Shown here: piece by piece, positions 26,138 to 34,517 of the stretch | How positions within the stretch are numbered: the stretch's first letter is position 1 | How the letters are laid out: every line of letters starts with the position of its first letter | Assembly: GCA_022820995.1 (NCBI GenBank) | Contig: JAJEEM010000058.1 | Location: 143,235 to 207,234 of the forward strand | Direction: 5' to 3' | Length of the DNA: 64,000 nucleotides | DNA from: Gemmatimonadota bacterium | GTDB taxonomy: Bacteria > Gemmatimonadota > Gemmatimonadetes > Palauibacterales > Palauibacteraceae | Program-made: the position numbers and the translations under genes | The notes under the pieces: generated by a model | Databases searched by the model: none | Seen by the model: the letters and a program-made list of their open reading frames with translations, nothing else | Told to the model about the DNA's origin: nothing

Positions 26138-26194
26138 CCGGCCTGGCCGGCCCCGCAGGCGGTGGCGAGACCCCGCCGCCGGGCGGGCGGGAGG

Positions 26195-26449
26195 CTACCC
26201 CAGGCTGTTGACGTGCCGTGCCGCTCGCGCCTTCTGACGGGCCGCGGCGTTCGCCTTGACGACCTTTCGGCGGGTCGCCCGGTCGAGCACGCGGTACAGC
26301 TCGGAAAGTGCCGGCGCCGCCTCGTCCCGCGATTCCGTCGCGAGGAGTTGCCTGGTCCGGGTCCGGATCTCGGACCGCACCCGGCGGTTCCGAAGTCTCC
26401 GCGCGCGCGACTGGCGCAGCCGCTTCTTCTGGCTCTCGTTATTCGGCAT
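26195..26449 (-). CDS. rpsT: 30S ribosomal protein S20
   Basis: An 84-residue, strongly basic helical protein that binds 16S rRNA in the 30S subunit. MPNNESQKKRLRQSRARRLRN at the N-terminus and KANAARQKARAARHVN at the C-terminus are characteristic. The ATG follows GAAGGA at good spacing; longer upstream reading is only extension through the leader. It is a single-gene unit convergent with pyrC and divergent from scpA. Confidence 0.95.
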   Translation of the reverse strand: MPNNESQKKRLRQSRARRLRNRRVRSEIRTRTRQLLATESRDEAAPALSELYRVLDRATRRKVVKANAAARQKARAARHVNSLG

Positions 26450-26536
26450 TCGATTCCTTCTTTTTCTTCTTCGTTCGGACGGTCGGCGCGGCGGGTCGCA
26501 GGCGGCCGCTCCGATCCGTCCAAGAATCAACAAAAG

Positions 26537-26565
26537 AACATACCAGACTTTCGAGATCCATCCAA
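26537..26565 (-). promoter_or_regulatory. Promoter for rpsT
   Basis: Minus-strand TTGGAT, a 17-base spacer and TATGTT, followed by an AT-rich leader of about 80 bases before the rpsT ATG. The leader is unusually AT-rich for this genome. Confidence 0.55.
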
Positions 26566-26620
26566 CTTGGCGTCGGCGGCGGCACGCGCGGGCCGGGGGT
26601 ACGCGCCGCGGGTATGCCCG

Positions 26621-26629
26621 TGCTACATT
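26621..26629 (+). promoter_or_regulatory. Candidate extended -10 promoter for scpA-scpB-rluB
   Basis: TGCTACATT, that is TGn joined to TACATT, lies about 60 bases before the scpA TTG. No clear -35 box is present. Confidence 0.3.
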
Positions 26630-26688
26630 AGGCGCGGACCGGCCGGCGATCCTCGGTTTCCGCCGGCCCGAGCGCGCGGGGAGGTTCC

Positions 26689-27465
26689 TTGACGGCGGTT
26701 CCCAACCGACTTCCAAGCCAGCGGGCGGCGCAGCCGTTCGTCGTGGAACTCGACCGGTTTCAGGGTCCCCTGGACCTTCTCCTGCACCTCATCCGGTCGC
26801 AGGACATCGACATCTTCGATATCCCGATCTCCACCATCACCCGGCAGTTCCAGGAAGCCCTCGCCGAGGGCCTCGACCGCCTGGAACTCGACCGCGCCGG
26901 GGAGTTTCTGGAGCTCGCCGCGACCCTGGTCCACATCAAGGCGCAACTCCTGCTGCCGGGTCGCAGCGACGCGGAATGGGAAGACGATCCCAGGGCCGAA
27001 CTCGTGCGGCGTCTCCTGGAGTACGAACTGTTTCAGGAGATTGCGCGGACTCTGGGCGCGGCCGAACTGGAGCGGCGGCGACACATGTCGAAGGGCTTCC
27101 TGCCCCCGCGGCCTCCGCGCGAGGCCGAGGACCCGGAACTCTCGACGACGTTCGACGACTTTCTTGCGGTGCTCGGCGATATCCGGGGCCCGGATCCCGT
27201 GACGCGGCATGTCGCCCCGATACGCATCGTCCCGGTCGAGGACAAGATCGTCGTCATCCGGCGGCTGCTGGGAGAAAGCCGGCGGGTGCCGTTCAACCGG
27301 CTGTTCGATTCGTGGCAGGAGCGGCAGCACGTCGTCGCGGCGCTGCTCGCCTGTCTGGAACTCGCCAGACAGCAGCTTCTGAGGCTCGAACAGGTGAAGC
27401 GGTTCGGTGCGATCTGGCTGTTCGGACGCCGCTCGCGGGGCGGCGGGGAAGAGGGGACGGCGTGA
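26689..27465 (+). CDS. scpA: Segregation and condensation protein A (kleisin)
   Basis: A 258-residue kleisin that bridges SMC heads with ScpB in chromosome condensation. The N-terminal block FQGPLDLLLHLIRSQDIDIFDIPI and ELAATLVHIKAQLLLP are the SMC-neck-binding signature, and the C-terminal winged helix includes VVAALLACLELARQQ. It starts at TTG, eight bases after GGGGAGG. The stop overlaps the scpB GTG. The smc gene is not in the window. Confidence 0.93.
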   Translation: MTAVPNRLPSQRAAQPFVVELDRFQGPLDLLLHLIRSQDIDIFDIPISTITRQFQEALAEGLDRLELDRAGEFLELAATLVHIKAQLLLPGRSDAEWEDDPRAELVRRLLEYELFQEIARTLGAAELERRRHMSKGFLPPRPPREAEDPELSTTFDDFLAVLGDIRGPDPVTRHVAPIRIVPVEDKIVVIRRLLGESRRVPFNRLFDSWQERQHVVAALLACLELARQQLLRLEQVKRFGAIWLFGRRSRGGGEEGTA

Positions 27466-28040
27466 GCCCGGAGCAGATCGTGGAAGCCGCGCTGTTCGCC
27501 AGTCAGACGCCGCTTACCGCCCGCGAACTCGCCCGGGCGGACGATGCGCTCGATGTCCGCCGCGTCCGGGAAGCGCTCGCCGCGCTGCGCGAGCACTACG
27601 ACACGGACGGACGGGCGTTCCAGGTCTACCAGCTGGGGGACGGATTCCAGATCCTCACGCGTCCGGAATTCGTGCCGTACCTCGAGCGGTTCGAATCGGT
27701 GCCGCGGCCTCCGACACTCTCGCGGGCCGCACTCGAGACGCTCGCGATCATCGCGTACCGGCAGCCGATCGGCCGGATCGAGGTCGAGGAGATCCGGGGC
27801 GTGGCGTCCACCTCGGTGCTGCGAACGCTCCAGGACTGGGAACTGATCGAGGTCACGGGGCGGGGAGAGGGGCTCGGGCGGCCGCTGCTCTACGGAACGA
27901 CATCCCGTTTTCTGGATCACTTCGCCCTGCAGTCGCTCGATGATCTCCCGGCGCCGGAGGATCTGTCCGTGGCGCTCGCTCGCGCCGAACCGGAGGCGTT
28001 CACCGATGGTGCGCCGCCGCCGGAAGAACCCGCCGACTAG
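27462..28040 (+). CDS. scpB: Segregation and condensation protein B
   Basis: A 192-residue protein with two winged-helix domains that dimerises and binds ScpA. EAALFASQTPLTARELA, LTRPEFVPYLERF, LSRAALETLAIIAYRQPI and GRPLLYGTTSRFLDHFAL follow the family pattern in order. It starts with GTG within the scpA stop; the much longer open frame upstream runs through scpA in another frame and is not coding. It precedes rluB by 22 bases, a common bacterial arrangement. Confidence 0.94.
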   Translation: MSPEQIVEAALFASQTPLTARELARADDALDVRRVREALAALREHYDTDGRAFQVYQLGDGFQILTRPEFVPYLERFESVPRPPTLSRAALETLAIIAYRQPIGRIEVEEIRGVASTSVLRTLQDWELIEVTGRGEGLGRPLLYGTTSRFLDHFALQSLDDLPAPEDLSVALARAEPEAFTDGAPPPEEPAD

Positions 28041-28062
28041 CTGCACGGGCTGCGGACGGCTC

Positions 28063-28803
28063 ATGCGACTGCAGAAGTACCTCGCCAGGGCGGGGGCGGC
28101 TTCCCGCCGCGCGAGCGAGGATCTCATCGCGAGCGGCCGCGTCCGCGTGAACGGCGAAGTCGTGACGAAGCTCGGGACCACGGTGGACCCGGATTCCGCG
28201 CGCGTCGAACTGGACCGTCGCCGCGTTCGCCTGAAGCCTGCGCTCTGGCTCGCGCTCCACAAGCCGCCGGGGTACACGTGCACGCGGCGCGATCCCGGCG
28301 GGCGTCCGATCATCTACGATCTGCTCCCCGCCGAGACCCGCCACCTGCCCCACGTCGGCCGGTTGGATTTCATGAGCGAGGGCCTCCTCCTGCTGTCGAA
28401 TGAAGGGGACGTCGTACATCGGCTCCTCCACCCCCGGACCGGCATCGAGCGGGTCTACCACGCGACGCTGCGCGGGCCCGCGGCCGCCGGGCTGCCGGAT
28501 CGGCTGCGGGCCGGCGTGGCGCTCGAGGACGGACCCGCGCGAGCCCGCCGCGCAGGATGGATCACGGCTCCGCACACGTCGTCGCCCACCGTCGAGATCG
28601 TCCTCGCGGAGGGAAGAAACCGGGAGATTCGACGCATGCTCGCCTCGCTCGGCGTCACGCTGCGGAGGTTGCGCCGGACCTCGTTCGGTCCGATTCGACT
28701 GGGCGCTCTCGCAGCGGGAGCGGCCCGCGAGCTGTCTCCGAAGGAACGGGCGGCGCTCAAGCGTGCGGCGGGGCCCGCTTGCTCCGGGGCGGTTCCGGAG
28801 TGA
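28063..28803 (+). CDS. rluB: 23S rRNA pseudouridine synthase (RluB/RsuA family)
   Basis: A 246-residue enzyme that isomerises a specific uridine in rRNA. An S4 RNA-binding domain opens the protein (MRLQKYLARAGAASRRASEDL), followed by the catalytic GRLDFMSEGLLLL with the essential Asp, and EGRNREIRRML near the C-terminus. The ATG immediately before the S4 domain was chosen; an ATG 57 bases upstream would overlap scpB. The position after scpAB favours RluB over RsuA. Confidence 0.9.
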   Translation: MRLQKYLARAGAASRRASEDLIASGRVRVNGEVVTKLGTTVDPDSARVELDRRRVRLKPALWLALHKPPGYTCTRRDPGGRPIIYDLLPAETRHLPHVGRLDFMSEGLLLLSNEGDVVHRLLHPRTGIERVYHATLRGPAAAGLPDRLRAGVALEDGPARARRAGWITAPHTSSPTVEIVLAEGRNREIRRMLASLGVTLRRLRRTSFGPIRLGALAAGAARELSPKERAALKRAAGPACSGAVPE

Positions 28804-28852
28804 ACATCGGGCGGCTGGCAGACCGACCATCACCGCGACAGCGAGAAGACGC

Positions 28853-29875
28853 ATGAACGGAGAAGCCGGGACGGCTCAGCGGATCTCGGGAGAGGATCTC
28901 GAGACCCAGCAGGCCGCGATCCGGGAGGCGGGGACCTTCGTGGCCGAGGTTCGAAACGAACTGGCCAAACGGATCGTCGGACAGCATGCCCTCCTCGACC
29001 GCGTTCTCATCAGTCTCCTCACGGGCGGCCATATTCTGCTCGAAGGTGTGCCCGGACTCGCGAAGACACTCACCGTCAGCACGCTCGCCGAGGCCATCCA
29101 CACCACCTTCCGGCGCATCCAGTTCACGCCGGATCTGCTGCCCGCCGATGTCGTGGGAACGCTCGTGTGGGAGGAGAAGACGGGCACCTTCACGCCGAAA
29201 CGGGGGCCGATCTTCGCGAACATCGTCCTCGCCGACGAGATCAACCGCGCGCCCGCGAAGGTCCAGTCCGCCCTCCTCGAGGCGATGCAGGAGCGGCAGG
29301 TGACGATCGGCGAAGAAACGCATCCGCTCCCCGTGCCGTTCCTCGTCATGGCCACGCAGAACCCCATCGAGCACGAGGGGACGTACCCGCTTCCCGAGGC
29401 GCAGGTGGACCGGTTCATGTTCAAGACCCGGGTCGGCTACCCGGCGCCCGAGGAGGAGAGGTCCATCATGCGGCTCATGGCGGGGGAGGATCCGCCGCCC
29501 GTCGAGGCCGTCGTGGAGCCGGACCGCATCCTCGCAGCGCGCGCCATGCTTCCGGCGATCTACGTGGACCGCCGGCTCGAGGACTACATCCTCCAGCTCG
29601 TGCTCGCGACGCGTGACCCCGCGGCCCACGGCCTGGCGGGGTTCGAGGACCGGATCGAATTCGGGGCCTCGCCGCGCGCCACGATCTTCCTCGCGAGAGC
29701 CGCCCGCGCCCACGCCTTCATCGAGGGCCGCGCCTTCGTGGTTCCGGAGGACGTGAAGGCGATCGCCCGCGATGTCCTTCGGCATCGCCTCGTCCTGACC
29801 TTCCAGGCGCAGGCCGAACAGATCGATGCCGATCACATCCTCGACCATCTCCTGGAGACCGTGCCGTTGCCGTGA
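28853..29875 (+). CDS. MoxR-family AAA+ ATPase
   Basis: A 340-residue AAA+ protein. Walker A is GVPGLAKT (residues 65-72) and Walker B is IVLADE (124-129), then MATQNPIEHEGTYPLPEAQVDRF with the sensor 1 and arginine-finger region typical of MoxR. These ATPases act as chaperones together with VWA-domain proteins, here encoded just downstream. The long frame upstream belongs to the rluB antiparallel reading and has no homology. Its stop overlaps the DUF58 gene's GTG. Confidence 0.93.
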   Translation: MNGEAGTAQRISGEDLETQQAAIREAGTFVAEVRNELAKRIVGQHALLDRVLISLLTGGHILLEGVPGLAKTLTVSTLAEAIHTTFRRIQFTPDLLPADVVGTLVWEEKTGTFTPKRGPIFANIVLADEINRAPAKVQSALLEAMQERQVTIGEETHPLPVPFLVMATQNPIEHEGTYPLPEAQVDRFMFKTRVGYPAPEEERSIMRLMAGEDPPPVEAVVEPDRILAARAMLPAIYVDRRLEDYILQLVLATRDPAAHGLAGFEDRIEFGASPRATIFLARAARAHAFIEGRAFVVPEDVKAIARDVLRHRLVLTFQAQAEQIDADHILDHLLETVPLP

Positions 29876-30804
29876 GGCTGCCCGACTTCCTGTGGCGCCC
29901 GCGACGGCCGGCGCCGACGGCCGATTCCGGCGCCGCATCCAAAGAGGTTCGGCGGCTGGAGTTGAGAAGCCGGCGGTTCATGGACAACCCGGCTCTCGGA
30001 CCTTATCCGTCGCTCTTCCGCGGACACGGCATCGAGTTCTCCGAAGTCCGCGAGTATCAGCCGGGCGACCCGTTCCAGGCGATCGACTGGAAGGTGACCG
30101 CCCGCATGCGCCGCCCGTACGTGAAGCGCTTCGTGGAGGAACGGGAACTCGCCGTACTCCTCGTCGTCGATGTCTCCGCCTCGAACGAGTTCGGCACGCG
30201 GAAGGCCCTGAAGCGCGATCTCGTCGCGGAGGTGGCGAGCGCCCTCGCCCTCGCGGCGATGCGCGCGGGAGATCCCGTGGGCATGCTCCTCTTCAGCGAC
30301 CGGATCGAGCGCTACGCGCGGCCGGCGCGGGGCCGCAACCGCAACCTCCGCCTCCTGCATGAACTGGTTTCCGTCCAGCCGGAGGGGAAGGGGACGGACC
30401 TCGACCTCGCGCTCGTCACCGCGGCGCGCATGCTGACCGTGCGCTCGCTCGTGTTCGTGATCTCGGACTTCGTGGGGGCCGGGGACCTGGCCCGGCCGCT
30501 GCTGGGGCTCTCGGGCCGCCACGACGTCGTCGCCCTCGCGATCGATGACCCGGCGGAAACGACGATCCCCGCCTCGGGATGGGTGGAGGTCGTGGACCCC
30601 GAAACGGGGGACCGCGCCGTCGTCGACCTCGGAGACGCCGCGCTTCGGCAGCGGCTCGAGGAGCACGCGACCGCGGGCGCGCGGACGCTGGAACGGCTGT
30701 GTGCGCACTGCCATGTCGACCTCATGCGGCTGCGCACCGACACCCCGTACGAGTCCCGGCTCGCCGCCTTCTTCGCCGCCCGCGGCAGGCGGAGGCTGCG
30801 GTGA
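29872..30804 (+). CDS. DUF58 domain protein
   Basis: A 310-residue cytoplasmic protein with the DUF58 hallmark GIEFSEVREYQPGDPFQAIDW near residue 55 and a VWA-like core including VVDVSASNEFG. The Asp-x-Ser-x-Ser metal site is close to complete (DVSAS). Such proteins regularly sit between moxR and bat genes and are thought to cooperate with them in envelope-protein maturation. It starts at GTG and stops inside the next gene's GTG. Confidence 0.9.
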   Translation: MRLPDFLWRPRRPAPTADSGAASKEVRRLELRSRRFMDNPALGPYPSLFRGHGIEFSEVREYQPGDPFQAIDWKVTARMRRPYVKRFVEERELAVLLVVDVSASNEFGTRKALKRDLVAEVASALALAAMRAGDPVGMLLFSDRIERYARPARGRNRNLRLLHELVSVQPEGKGTDLDLALVTAARMLTVRSLVFVISDFVGAGDLARPLLGLSGRHDVVALAIDDPAETTIPASGWVEVVDPETGDRAVVDLGDAALRQRLEEHATAGARTLERLCAHCHVDLMRLRTDTPYESRLAAFFAARGRRRLR

Positions 30805-31790
30805 GGGGATCCCGGGGGACGGTCCGGATTGCCCGCGGGCTGGGGCTGGGCCTCGGCCTGGGGTTGGGGCTCGCCCCGGGTCTGGCCGCCCAGTCCGCGG
30901 TCGACCTCGAGGCGACGGTCGTCCCGTCGTCCGTGCGGGTCGGCGAGGAGTTCACGGTCCGCCTCGTCGTGGGGCAGGAGAGATCGGGAGAGGTCCGTTT
31001 CCCGGCGCTCATCGACGGTCCCGAGTCGGTCGAGCAGACGGGACCGGCGCAGATCCGGTCCGTGGAAGAGGGTCGACGCTGGGAGGCGGAGTACACGATG
31101 CGCGCGTGGCGCGCGGACACGCTCGTCATCCCGCCGGTGGAGGTGGAACTCGCGGCCGCGGGGGGCGTGGCCCGTCGGCTGCAGCCGCCGCCGGTCCCCG
31201 TCGTGAGCGTGCTTCCGGCCGCGGACGATCCGCTCGAGTTGAGGGATGCCCGGCCCCTTCTGAGCCTGCCGGGCCTGCCCTGGTGGCTGCTCCTGCTCGC
31301 TGTCGGGCTCGCCGGACTCGCCTGGTGGACCTGGGGTCGCCGCCGCGCCGCCGCAGCGGTCGCCGACGTCCCCCTCGGCCCCGGCGACCTCGCGCTCCGC
31401 GAACTGGCGCGCCTGCGCGAGGGGTGGGTCGGGCAGGAGATGAGCGGCGACCGATTCTACGATGGCTACGAGGACACGCTCAGGCGTTATGCGGACGTGA
31501 CGCGCGGATGGGCGCCCTCGAGGGAACTCCTCGGACTCGGGGGTTCGGATTCCGGGCTCGTCGCGGCTCTGCGCCACTCGATTCTGGCTCGTTTCGCGCG
31601 CATGCGGACGGAGTGGGAGGGTCCGCTCGGCGACCTGGACGTCGGCGAGGCGTTCGTGCGCGCGGACATGGAGGATTCGCCTCCGGCCGATGGGTCCGGC
31701 GCGCCGGACGCCGCCGGGGACGGCGGGAAGGGCGCGGGGCGGACGGGCGCCGGTGAAGCCGGCCCGAGCGGGAACGGAGGCGGCGCGTGA
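30801..31790 (+). CDS. BatD-like secreted protein with one membrane anchor
   Basis: A 329-residue protein with a signal peptide in which Gly-Leu is repeated about five times (residues 13-24), cleaved near LAAQ-SA. A beta-rich domain follows (VVPSSVRVGEEFTVRL), typical of BatD-type oxygen-tolerance proteins, then one membrane helix LPWWLLLLAVGLAGLAWWTWGR at about residues 155-175 and a helical cytoplasmic region similar to DUF4381. The C-terminal 30 residues are Gly/Ala/Asp-rich. It is between DUF58 and batA with four-base overlaps on both sides. Assignment rests on context as much as sequence. Confidence 0.75.
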   Translation: MRGSRGTVRIARGLGLGLGLGLGLAPGLAAQSAVDLEATVVPSSVRVGEEFTVRLVVGQERSGEVRFPALIDGPESVEQTGPAQIRSVEEGRRWEAEYTMRAWRADTLVIPPVEVELAAAGGVARRLQPPPVPVVSVLPAADDPLELRDARPLLSLPGLPWWLLLLAVGLAGLAWWTWGRRRAAAAVADVPLGPGDLALRELARLREGWVGQEMSGDRFYDGYEDTLRRYADVTRGWAPSRELLGLGGSDSGLVAALRHSILARFARMRTEWEGPLGDLDVGEAFVRADMEDSPPADGSGAPDAAGDGGKGAGRTGAGEAGPSGNGGGA

Positions 31791-32779
31791 GCGAATTCGC
31801 GCTCCCCGGCTGGCCGTTTTTCCTTCTGCTGGCGCTGCTCCCCCTGGGGTGGGCCCTGATGGGCTCGGGCAGGATCCGTCTCCCGTATCCGGACATCGCC
31901 CGACTCACGGCGTCCCGGGGACGGGGACGGGGACGGTTCTGGTGGTGGTTCCCGGCCGCCCTACGCTCTCTCGCCCTCGCGCTCGTCGTCATCACCCTCG
32001 TCAACCCCGTGCGTGTATGGGAGCGCGTGGAATCGGAGCGCGAGGGCGTGGCGATCATGCTCGCCGTCGACATCTCGAGTTCGATGCTGGCGGAGGATTT
32101 CCGGCCCGACAATCGCATCGAAGTCGCGAAGCGGGAGGTCATCCGCTTCGTGGAGGGAAGGGAGTCGGACTGGATCGGCCTCGTGGCGTTCGCCGGAGAA
32201 GCCCTCACGATGGTCCCGGGGACCCTGGACCACGGGGTCGTGGAGACCGCGGTGGAGCGGCTCGAGGCGGGACAACTCCGGGATGGGACGGCCATCGGCG
32301 TTGCGCTCGCCACGGCGGCGAACCGGCTCCGGGACCTGGAGCCCGAGTCGCGGATCGTCGTCCTGCTCACCGACGGCGACAACAACAGCGGCGGCATTTC
32401 GCCCGAAGAGGCGACGGCCGCGGCCGCCTCCCTCGGCATTCGCGTCTACACGATCGGCGTCGGCCGCGACGGGGTCGCCCCCGTGCCCGTAGCCCGGACC
32501 GCCTTCGGATACCAGTACGCCAATATCCGCGTCCATGTGAACGACGAACTCCTGGATCGCATGGCGACCCGCACGGGCGGCCTCTATTTCCGCGCCACCG
32601 ATCCCGAGGGGCTCACGCGGATCTATGAACGGATCAACGAACTCGAGACCACCCCGATCAAGGAGGTGCGGACCGAGGAGCGGGTCGGGATGCGGCGTGA
32701 ACTTCTCATCGCGGCACTCGCGCTCGTCATGCTCGAACTGCTCGTGGCGGCGACACGCGCCCGCCGGGTCTGGGCCTGA
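31787..32779 (+). CDS. batA: BatA-like VWA-domain membrane protein
   Basis: A 330-residue protein with two N-terminal membrane segments, a von Willebrand A domain and a C-terminal membrane helix. The MIDAS metal site is complete: D95-x-S97-x-S99 in VDISSSML, the Thr in DGTAIG and the Asp in LLTDGDNNSG. BatA proteins of the aerotolerance/MoxR system are tail-anchored with the VWA domain exposed for partner binding. It starts at GTG overlapping the previous stop by four bases and is followed two bases later by batB. Confidence 0.88.
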   Translation: MSEFALPGWPFFLLLALLPLGWALMGSGRIRLPYPDIARLTASRGRGRGRFWWWFPAALRSLALALVVITLVNPVRVWERVESEREGVAIMLAVDISSSMLAEDFRPDNRIEVAKREVIRFVEGRESDWIGLVAFAGEALTMVPGTLDHGVVETAVERLEAGQLRDGTAIGVALATAANRLRDLEPESRIVVLLTDGDNNSGGISPEEATAAAASLGIRVYTIGVGRDGVAPVPVARTAFGYQYANIRVHVNDELLDRMATRTGGLYFRATDPEGLTRIYERINELETTPIKEVRTEERVGMRRELLIAALALVMLELLVAATRARRVWA

Positions 32780-32781
32780 CC

Positions 32782-33771
32782 GTGGCCCCGCTCCCGGTCG
32801 CCCTCGCGCTCGGAGTCCTGGCCATCGGACTCAGGCTGCTCGCGTCGCGTCGGTCGGGCGCCGACCGCGAGAAGCTCGCGGAGACATCGCTGCTCGAGCG
32901 CTACGTGCGGCTGCCGGCGCACGCCCTTCCCGCCGTTCGGCTGGCCCTGCTCGGGGCGGGCGTCGTCGCGATCGCGCTCGCCTCCGGTTCCGGCGGGACC
33001 GAAGCGCGGCGTCTCGACGAGGGGGGAGCGGAAACAATTCTCGTGCTCGATGCGTCGAACTCGATGCTGGCGGGGGATGTCGAGCCGAGCCGGCTCGACG
33101 TGCAGCGGCAACTGGCCGCCCACCTCGCGACGCGCACGGAGGGTCGGATGGGCGTCGTCTACTTCGCGGGCCGCGCGTACGTCCTTTCACCGCTCACGAC
33201 GGACATGAGCGCGATCGAGATGCTGGCGGAAGGCGTGCGGCCCGCCGCGGTGGGGCTGGGCGGATCCTCGCTCGCCTCCGGCCTCACGCAGGCGATCGAC
33301 CTCCTCGCCGGTGGAGAGGACGGCGCGCGCAAGTCGATCGTGGTCTTCTCCGATGGCGAGGAAACCGCCGGCGCGCCCCTGGGGGAGGCGATCGGGCGGG
33401 CCCGGGACGCGGGGGTCGTCATCCATGCCGTGGGGATCGGAACCGAACTCGGAGGGCAGATTCCCCTGACGCGGGAGGCGTCGCTGGACCCGACGATGGC
33501 CGCGCGGCGGCGGGGCGGCGCCTCGGTGCTCCAGGGGCCGGACGGGAGCCCCGTGATCACGCGGCTGAACGCCGCGTCGCTCAGGCAGATGTCTCTCGGC
33601 ACCGGCGGCCGCTATGTTGACGGCGCGGACGGTATCGACGCGATCGAGCGGGAACTGGCGCAGGGCGGCCGGGAACCGCTGACGTCGACCGACGACGCGG
33701 CCGTAGCGGCGTTGCTTCTGCTCGCCTTCGTCAGCCTCTGGGGAGAAGGGTTCCTGTTGCCACGTGGTTGA
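32782..33771 (+). CDS. batB: BatB-like VWA-domain membrane protein
   Basis: A 329-residue paralogue of the preceding protein. N-terminal membrane segments (PLPVALALGVLAIGL) are followed by the VWA domain with a MIDAS of D90-A-S92-N-S94 and the Asp in VFSDGEETAG, and a C-terminal hydrophobic helix (AVAALLLLAFVSLWG). Paired BatA and BatB are usual in this cluster. It starts with GTG two bases after batA and runs eight bases into batC. Confidence 0.88.
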   Translation: MAPLPVALALGVLAIGLRLLASRRSGADREKLAETSLLERYVRLPAHALPAVRLALLGAGVVAIALASGSGGTEARRLDEGGAETILVLDASNSMLAGDVEPSRLDVQRQLAAHLATRTEGRMGVVYFAGRAYVLSPLTTDMSAIEMLAEGVRPAAVGLGGSSLASGLTQAIDLLAGGEDGARKSIVVFSDGEETAGAPLGEAIGRARDAGVVIHAVGIGTELGGQIPLTREASLDPTMAARRRGGASVLQGPDGSPVITRLNAASLRQMSLGTGGRYVDGADGIDAIERELAQGGREPLTSTDDAAVAALLLLAFVSLWGEGFLLPRG

Positions 33772-34474
33772 GTCGACACGGAAGGTTGCGATCTTCGGGC
33801 TCGCGGCCGCGGCCGCCTCGCTCGCGGCGCTTGCCGGGGGCGGGCCGCAGGCCGCACCGGCGCAGGCGGCCGGCCAGGCCGCCGCCGGCGAACCGCAGAC
33901 GTCCGAATCCGAGGCCGTCGCGCGCTACCGGGAACGGGCCGCTTCCTCCGATCGTCCGATCGACCACTACAACTACGGGACGGCACTCCTTCACGACGGG
34001 CAGGTCGCGGAGTCGCAGGCCCCCCTGGAACTCTCGATCGGCAGCGAGCGGCCCGAAGTGCGCGAGAGCGCCTTCTACAACCTCGGCCTCAGTACGGCCC
34101 TCGACGGCCGTTTCGCCCAGAGCGACCCCTCAGCGCGCCGCGCCGCCCTCGAGTCCGCGCGCGAAGCCTTCCGCGAAGTCCTCCGCCGCCGCGTGGACGA
34201 CGAGGACGCGCGCTGGAACCTCGAACTCGTCGAGCGCTGGCTCGAGGAGGAGGGAGAGAGCGGCGGCGATGAGCAGCAGGGCGGGCAGGGACAGTCTCCG
34301 CAGGGGGCCGGCGCGGGCGCCGCGGCGGCCGCGGGCTCGGGCGAGATGGAGATGCTGTCGCCCGAACAGGCGGCTGCGCTGCTCGAGCAGGCGGGGGACG
34401 CGGAAGCGGCGATTCGGGACCGCGTGATGGGCCGCAACCGCTTCCAGGATCCCGTCGTGGAGCGGAACTGGTAG
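33764..34474 (+). CDS. BatC-like tetratricopeptide protein
   Basis: A 236-residue secreted protein with an N-terminal hydrophobic signal and Ala/Gln-rich linker, then TPR-like helices: DHYNYGTALLHDGQVAESQ and ESAFYNLGLSTALDGRF. A Gly/Gln/Ala-rich spacer near residue 170 precedes a helical end (LSPEQAAALLEQAGDAEAA). This is the pattern of BatC, which is proposed to scaffold BatA/BatB. The GTG start overlaps batB by eight bases; a TTG four bases later is in another frame and is not used. It ends the moxR-bat cluster. Confidence 0.78.
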   Translation: MVESTRKVAIFGLAAAAASLAALAGGGPQAAPAQAAGQAAAGEPQTSESEAVARYRERAASSDRPIDHYNYGTALLHDGQVAESQAPLELSIGSERPEVRESAFYNLGLSTALDGRFAQSDPSARRAALESAREAFREVLRRRVDDEDARWNLELVERWLEEEGESGGDEQQGGQGQSPQGAGAGAAAAAGSGEMEMLSPEQAAALLEQAGDAEAAIRDRVMGRNRFQDPVVERNW

Positions 34475-34517
34475 GAATCCCTGCGGGACGCCCCGCGTCG
34501 CCATAGCTTCGGTCGCC

